Positions 6,065 through 9,278 of a DNA stretch of 9,278 nt are shown piece after piece. This DNA comes from an uncultured Lachnospiraceae bacterium (lineage in GTDB: Bacteria; Bacillota; Clostridia; Lachnospirales; Lachnospiraceae), in NCBI GenBank assembly GCA_934359535.1, contig CAKRLN010000085.1, positions 1 to 9,278 of the forward strand. Direction: 5' to 3'. Made by a program: the position numbers and the translations under genes. The notes beneath the pieces are model-generated. The model was not told where the DNA came from and ran no database searches. It saw only the letters and a list, made by a program, of their open reading frames with translations. Positions within the stretch are counted from its first letter, which is position 1; every line of letters begins with the position of its first letter.

Positions 6065-6832
6065 ATGGAACAACAAAAAAAAGCGGTACTGCCGTTGCAG
6101 TATGACAATTATGTATTTGATTTGTATGGAACACTTGTAGATATTCATACAGAGGAGGATCAGGATGTGCTCTGGGAGAAGCTTGCCCTGTTTTATGGCT
6201 ATTATGATGCCCATTACACACCGGAGGAATTAAAGTCGGCATATGCGAAGATGATTTCAGGAAAAGAAAGCAAAATGCGGAAGGAGCTGCTTGACACTAC
6301 AGTGGAGCGGTATGCACATGAAGCATTCCCGGAGCTTGAAATTACGGATGTGTTTGAACAGCTTTTCACGGATAAGAAGGTTCCAGTGGACCGGGCGCTT
6401 GCCGTGCATGCAGGACAGTTTTTCCGTGTGCTTGCGACGGAATATGTGCGTGTATATGAAGGAACAAAAGAGATGCTAAAGACACTTCGGGACACCGGAA
6501 AAAAGATTTATCTGCTCTCGAATGCGCAGCGTATTTTTACGGAATATGAGATGCATGTGCTTGACATTGCCAGATATTTTGACGAGATCCTGATTTCATC
6601 TGATTATGGAACAAAGAAGCCAGATAAACGTTTCTTTGATCTTCTGACAGAAAAATACGGACTGGATGTGGAGAGATCTCTTTTTATCGGGAATGATTCA
6701 CGCACGGATATTGCCGGTGCAAAGGGAATCGGGATGGATACTTTTTATGTATGCTCGAATATTTCTCCGAAAAATGACTCTGCACCGGATGCTGATTATG
6801 GTGTTTCCAAATTCCTGAAATGGGATTATTGA
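6065..6832 (+). CDS. HAD-superfamily hydrolase, haloacid dehalogenase-like
   Basis: Cytoplasmic HAD-fold protein of 255 residues. Motif I is VFDLYGTLVD with nucleophile Asp19. Motif II is LLSNAQ (Ser152), motif III the lysine of GTKKPDKRFF (about 184-185), and motif IV the acidic FIGNDSRTDIAGAK (Asp211, Asp215). A helical cap domain lies between motifs I and II (about 28-125), as in HAD subfamily IA. The residue two after the nucleophile is Tyr21, not the Asp that acts as general acid in most HAD phosphatases; a DxYGT motif is known in L-2-haloacid dehalogenases. Substrate cannot be assigned from sequence. The gene follows sigF by 32 bp with no terminator between them, so it may be read with the spoIIA operon, although nothing links it to sporulation. 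A moderate ribosome binding site (GAGG, 6052-6055) precedes the ATG by 9 bp. Its 3' end overlaps the convergent gene by 7 bp. Confidence 0.87.
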   Translation: MEQQKKAVLPLQYDNYVFDLYGTLVDIHTEEDQDVLWEKLALFYGYYDAHYTPEELKSAYAKMISGKESKMRKELLDTTVERYAHEAFPELEITDVFEQLFTDKKVPVDRALAVHAGQFFRVLATEYVRVYEGTKEMLKTLRDTGKKIYLLSNAQRIFTEYEMHVLDIARYFDEILISSDYGTKKPDKRFFDLLTEKYGLDVERSLFIGNDSRTDIAGAKGIGMDTFYVCSNISPKNDSAPDADYGVSKFLKWDY

Positions 6833-7266
6833 ACCGCCTGTGTGATCTGATCTTTATATTTTTCGTACAGTTCCATGACTTTCTGTGTCTCACTGTCAGA
6901 AAGCATGCTTTGGGCATAATTTTTCAGCCCTTCGGTATCTCCGTTTGAGAGATAGGAGGATGCTTCCTTGATGGTGGACGGGGAAATGTGGCTGTCAATA
7001 ATATCCGTTACGGTTTCTTTATCATCTGCGCTCATGGAATCAAGGATTTCTTTTGCGTTGATTGTTGTGCCATCCGGCAGTGTGGTATCTGCGTTGATTT
7101 CTGACTGAAGCAGCTTTTCGGTCAGCGTAGATACAGCCTGTTCCTTGAAGGGATCATAGACATAGATTTTTGCAAGGATTAAGATGACAGCGATAATGAG
7201 GATTGTAAAAAGAACCGGCAGGATCACATGAAGGATGCTTTTTTTCTTTTTCTTCTTTTTAGACAT
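6826..7266 (-). CDS. Small membrane-anchored protein, unknown function
   Basis: Protein of 146 residues. It starts MSKKKKKKKS, then has one hydrophobic segment (about 11-32, ILPVLFTILIIAVILILA), then a mostly polar helical domain of about 110 residues with no cysteines. The lysine-rich start followed by the hydrophobic helix predicts a cytoplasmic N-terminus and an external C-terminal domain anchored by an uncleaved signal anchor. The external part includes ADTTLPDGTTINAKEILDSM and ISPSTIKEASSYLSNGDTEG. AAGGAG on the minus strand lies about 8 bp before the ATG. It diverges from the C39-like peptidase gene, also a single-pass anchored external protein. It meets the HAD gene tail to tail with a 7-bp overlap and no visible terminator between them. 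I do not recognise a family. RBS, promoter-like site and composition support a real gene. Confidence 0.8.
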   Translation of the reverse strand: MSKKKKKKKSILHVILPVLFTILIIAVILILAKIYVYDPFKEQAVSTLTEKLLQSEINADTTLPDGTTINAKEILDSMSADDKETVTDIIDSHISPSTIKEASSYLSNGDTEGLKNYAQSMLSDSETQKVMELYEKYKDQITQAVQ

Positions 7267-7287
7267 TGTTTCTCTCCTTTCAGGATT

Positions 7288-7296
7288 ATTCTAGCA
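7288..7296 (-). promoter_or_regulatory. Extended -10 promoter for the small membrane protein
   Basis: On the minus strand the sequence reads TGC TAGAAT, an extended -10 (TGn followed by 5 of 6 to TATAAT). No convincing -35 is visible at 16-18 bp, which extended -10 promoters tolerate. Transcription would start near 7281, giving a leader of about 15 nt that still holds the Shine-Dalgarno. Confidence 0.5.
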
Positions 7297-7346
7297 CAGT
7301 TTTTCAGAAAAATTTTCGATTCAACAAAATCTTAAGAATTTTTATA

Positions 7347-7374
7347 TTGTATCGTAACAAAAACTTGCTATACT
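7347..7374 (+). promoter_or_regulatory. Extended -10 promoter for the C39-like peptidase gene
   Basis: TTGTAT (7347-7352, weak -35) is followed after 16 bp by TATACT (7369-7374), itself preceded by TGC (7366-7368), an extended -10. The predicted leader is about 73 nt. A CTTAAGA motif lies upstream at 7331-7337. Confidence 0.6.
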
Positions 7375-7453
7375 AATATTTGGTCTGATAAAACGAAGGT
7401 CAGATTACAAACGCAGGATAGAGATCAATTGATAAGAACAGGAGAATCCGGTT

Positions 7454-8569
7454 GTGGTTATGGATGAAAAAGAAATAAAAGAACCAGAGATCAAAGAACC
7501 AGAAACAAAGAAGCATTTAAATAGAGAAGAGAGAAGAATGCGCGCCAAAAAACGTGCAAGAAAAAGAAGAATTGTCACAGCACTTGCCATTATTGCATCG
7601 CTTCTTGCCGGCTATGCAGCAGGCCGTTATCAGTATCTTGCAAAACAGGTATTTGCAGGAGAAGAGGTATCAGCAGAAAGCAGAAAGGAAGGCGATACGG
7701 AAGAGCCCAAGCAGGCTGCTTTCAAGGATATGGAAGAGGAAACGGAAAGTGGCGCACAGGAAACGACAGGAACCGATATAGTTTCCGAAATTGAGGCGGC
7801 AGAAGCCATTGATTACGGGGTGGAGGTTCCAAAGCCGGAGAACTATACATTGTTTCAGGCTTTAAAGGCAATCCGGGGGCGTGAGGATTCGGATGAGCGG
7901 TACAGTAAAATCTTAGAGGACCCGTCTATTTACCCAGAGAAGCTGTTAATTAACCTTGCAAATAATCCGGAACAGCTGGATTTTGTATATAATTATCCAC
8001 AGGATACCACAGACAATAGCAAGGCTGTCCTGACCGAAGATGAGAAAAATGCGAAGTGTCCGCTTTTTATCCAGTGGGACAAGCGCTGGGGATATCTTGC
8101 ATATGGTGTTGAGGATGAGAAGGAGGACGGACAGAACGTAGACAGCAATATTGCAATCAGCGGCTGTGGTCCTACAGCACTTGCCATGGTGGTAGAAGGA
8201 TTGACGAAGGACACCACGGTGACACCGGCAGTTGTTGCAGAGTATGCGATGAATAACGGTCATTACATGAATGGAACCGGAACGGCATGGAGCCTGATGT
8301 TAGAGGGCGCAAAGGATTTCGGACTGACTTCAGAGCGGATCGGGATTAATCCTTCCACGATGAAAAAAGCACTCGATAAGGGCGCATTTTTAATTCTTTC
8401 CATGCAGCCAGGTGATTTTACGATCGGTGGTCATTTTATTGTTATTTATGGATATGATGAGAATGGTTTTTATGTGAATGATCCGAACTGTGTTGCAAGA
8501 AGCAGACAGTGGACATATGATGAACTTGGTGGACAGATCAAGGGCATCTGGTCTTTGAGGGCGAAGTGA
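7454..8569 (+). CDS. Membrane-anchored C39-like cysteine peptidase
   Basis: Protein of 371 residues. The first ~40 are highly charged (acidic EIKEPEIKEPE imperfect repeat, then basic RRMRAKKRARKRR). One hydrophobic segment follows at about 40-56 (IVTALAIIASLLAGYAAG), then an acidic linker to about 125. The C-terminal half (about 200-368) has the peptidase C39-like fold: oxyanion Gln207 in FIQWDKRWG, nucleophile Cys238 in ISGCGPTALAM, His327 in GGHFIVIYGY and Asp343 in YVNDPN. Basic residues before the hydrophobic helix place the catalytic domain outside the membrane. Such domains occur in secreted Firmicute proteins of mostly unknown substrate; cell-wall or exported-peptide processing is possible but unproven. 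No ABC transporter is attached, so this is not a bacteriocin export peptidase. I chose GTG 7454 because AGGAGA (7440-7445) lies 8-9 bp upstream; ATG 7460 in the same frame is the alternative. Confidence 0.87.
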   Translation: MVMDEKEIKEPEIKEPETKKHLNREERRMRAKKRARKRRIVTALAIIASLLAGYAAGRYQYLAKQVFAGEEVSAESRKEGDTEEPKQAAFKDMEEETESGAQETTGTDIVSEIEAAEAIDYGVEVPKPENYTLFQALKAIRGREDSDERYSKILEDPSIYPEKLLINLANNPEQLDFVYNYPQDTTDNSKAVLTEDEKNAKCPLFIQWDKRWGYLAYGVEDEKEDGQNVDSNIAISGCGPTALAMVVEGLTKDTTVTPAVVAEYAMNNGHYMNGTGTAWSLMLEGAKDFGLTSERIGINPSTMKKALDKGAFLILSMQPGDFTIGGHFIVIYGYDENGFYVNDPNCVARSRQWTYDELGGQIKGIWSLRAK

Positions 8570-8576
8570 TTTTTAC
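8569..8576 (+). repeat. Left 8-bp direct repeat flanking the structured element
   Basis: ATTTTTAC occurs here, immediately before the left terminal inverted repeat, and again at 8790-8797, four bases after the right one. It looks like a target-site duplication, but the copies are T-rich and asymmetrically placed. The first base is the last base of the C39-like peptidase stop codon. Confidence 0.4.
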
Positions 8577-8785
8577 TAGGCAATTGCGAAACTCACAGAA
8601 AGTAAAGCGAACATGTACTGTGAGTACAAAATAATAAGCAGGTGCTTCAGAGCGGCCGGTACTTAGGCGCTGTATTTTAGCGCCTTATGTACCGTTGCCA
8701 GCGATGAGCAGCGAGAGCGTGCCTGCGGTTGTTTGTGCTTGCAGTACATGTAATCGTAAATTTGGACGGGTTTCGCAATTGCCTA
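8577..8785. mobile_element. MITE-like structured element with terminal inverted repeats
   Basis: A 209-bp non-coding element. TAGGCAATTGCGAAAC (8577-8592) is the exact reverse complement of GTTTCGCAATTGCCTA (8770-8785); the pairing extends to 18 bp with one G-U. Each arm contains the 8-bp palindrome GCAATTGC. Inside are a perfect 8-bp hairpin (ACTCACAG 8591-8598 / CTGTGAGT 8618-8625), a 10-bp long-range pair (ACATGTACTG 8611-8620 / CAGTACATGT 8742-8751), and a two-part hairpin (CGGTAC 8657-8662 / GTACCG 8689-8694 enclosing AGGCGCT 8665-8671 / AGCGCCT 8679-8685). There is no transposase and no credible coding region. Eight-bp direct repeats lie close to both ends. This fits a miniature inverted-repeat transposable element mobilised in trans, or a dispersed intergenic repeat expressed as structured RNA. 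I cannot tell its copy number from one window. Confidence 0.7.
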
Positions 8786-8789
8786 AGTA

Positions 8790-8797
8790 ATTTTTAC
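8790..8797 (+). repeat. Right 8-bp direct repeat flanking the structured element
   Basis: Second copy of ATTTTTAC, four bases (AGTA) outside the right inverted repeat and 19 bp before the uridine phosphorylase start. Confidence 0.4.
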
Positions 8798-8816
8798 ATA
8801 AATAAGGAGGGAAGCC

Positions 8817-9278
8817 ATGCAGAATTATTCAGGAGAAGAAAATCTGCAGTACCATTTACAGATCCGTCCAGGGGATGTTGGGCGATATGTGATCCTGCCA
8901 GGAGATCCAAAGCGCTGTAAAAAGATTGCAGAGCATTTTGAAAAAGCGCAGTTTGTTGCAGATAACCGGGAATTTGTAACCTATACCGGTTATCTTGAGG
9001 GAGAGAAGGTCAGCGTGACCTCGACCGGAATCGGCGGGCCCTCCGCAGCGATTGCGTTAGAGGAGCTTGTGCGGTGTGGTGCAGATACGTTTATCCGAAC
9101 CGGAACCTGCGGTGGTATTGCGCTTGATGTAAAAGGCGGAGATATCGTTGTTGCAACCGGGGCGGTCCGGATGGAGGGTACAAGCCGGGAATATGCACCG
9201 ATCGAATATCCGGCAGTTGCAGATTTTGCGGTAGCGAATGCACTCGTCCAGGCAGCAAGGGCACTTGGATATCCATGT
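8817..9278 (+). CDS. udp: Uridine phosphorylase, N-terminal part (3' end outside window)
   Basis: Nucleoside phosphorylase of the PNP/UDP family, acting in cytoplasmic pyrimidine salvage: uridine plus phosphate gives uracil and ribose-1-phosphate. The 154 visible codons have no stop. Motifs are the phosphate-binding VILPGDPKR (25-33), [19 protein letters not shown] (66-84), RTGTCGGI (94-101), and [21 protein letters not shown] (117-137, in two halves around APIE). The last stretch corresponds to VRLDGASLHFAP...EFPAVADF in Escherichia coli Udp and separates this family from purine phosphorylases. E. coli Udp is 253 residues, so about 60 percent is present. GGAGG (8806-8810) sits 6 bp before the ATG. 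No convincing promoter lies in the 31 bp between the structured element and the start codon, so transcription may come from within the element or from the upstream gene. Confidence 0.92.
   Translation, partial: MQNYSGEENLQYHLQIRPGDVGRYVILPGDPKRCKKIAEHFEKAQFVADNREFVTYTGYLEGEKVSVTSTGIGGPSAAIALEELVRCGADTFIRTGTCGGIALDVKGGDIVVATGAVRMEGTSREYAPIEYPAVADFAVANALVQAARALGYPC

Noticed and set aside
7424..7433. Palindrome ATCAATTGAT in the peptidase leader
   Set aside because: Ten A/T-rich bases can be palindromic by chance and nothing else marks it as an operator.
8577..8785. Integron attC site
   Set aside because: The ends (TAGGC / GCCTA) faintly resemble attC cores, but the GTT/AAC core bases are missing, the length is too great and there is no cassette context.
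8577..8785. Classical riboswitch or T-box leader of udp
   Set aside because: No terminator-antiterminator pair, T-box sequence or known aptamer core is visible, and the terminal inverted repeats with flanking direct repeats fit an inserted element better.
8729..8920. Plus-strand frame of 63 codons spanning the structured element and udp
   Set aside because: It starts at a TTG inside a hairpin-rich element, runs out of frame through the start of udp, and lacks a ribosome binding site.
1..9278. CRISPR array, tRNA, rRNA, toxin-antitoxin or phage defence genes
   Set aside because: I looked for regular repeats, cloverleaf-like sequences and relevant protein motifs on both strands and saw none.

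Overview
The window looks like chromosome of a spore-forming, low-to-mid G+C Firmicute, most likely a Lachnospiraceae gut clostridium. The reasons are strong AGGAGG-type ribosome binding sites, Gram-positive style U-tract terminators, a complete spoIIAA-spoIIAB-sigF sporulation operon, and protein sequences of clostridial character. I did no database search; family calls rest on motifs recognised by eye.

Layout: (1) 1-1172, the 3' part of valS (KMSKS loop, anticodon-binding domain, C-terminal coiled coil), closed by a clear terminator. (2) 1230-2700, a promoter and a FapA/DUF342-family protein. (3) 2701-3026, a regulatory intergenic region with a perfect 12-bp inverted repeat overlapping a promoter, then a 49-codon gene. 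(4) 3027-4394, a membrane protein with an N-terminal zinc ribbon and TPR-like repeats on both sides of one membrane segment. (5) 4483-6032, spoIIAA, spoIIAB and sigF with overlapping ends: the anti-anti-sigma / anti-sigma kinase / sigma-F switch of the forespore. (6) 6065-6832, a HAD-superfamily hydrolase on the same strand. (7) 6826-7266 on the minus strand, a small membrane-anchored protein of unknown function, overlapping the HAD gene tail to tail by 7 bp. (8) 7454-8569, a membrane-anchored C39-like cysteine peptidase, divergent from the small membrane protein. (9) 8577-8785, a non-coding, highly structured element with terminal inverted repeats and near-adjacent 8-bp direct repeats (MITE-like). 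(10) 8817-9278, the 5' part of a uridine phosphorylase gene, cut by the window end.

Most genes are core housekeeping or sporulation functions. The sporulation operon is the one clearly integrated system: dephosphorylated SpoIIAA displaces SpoIIAB from sigma-F. Its promoter cannot be placed between the upstream terminator and spoIIAA, so its leader probably contains that hairpin or it depends on read-through. The least explained parts are the structured element at 8577-8785, the 49-aa gene, the bipartite zinc-ribbon/TPR protein, and the divergent pair of membrane-anchored extracytoplasmic proteins. I found no CRISPR array, tRNA, rRNA, transposase or defence system.
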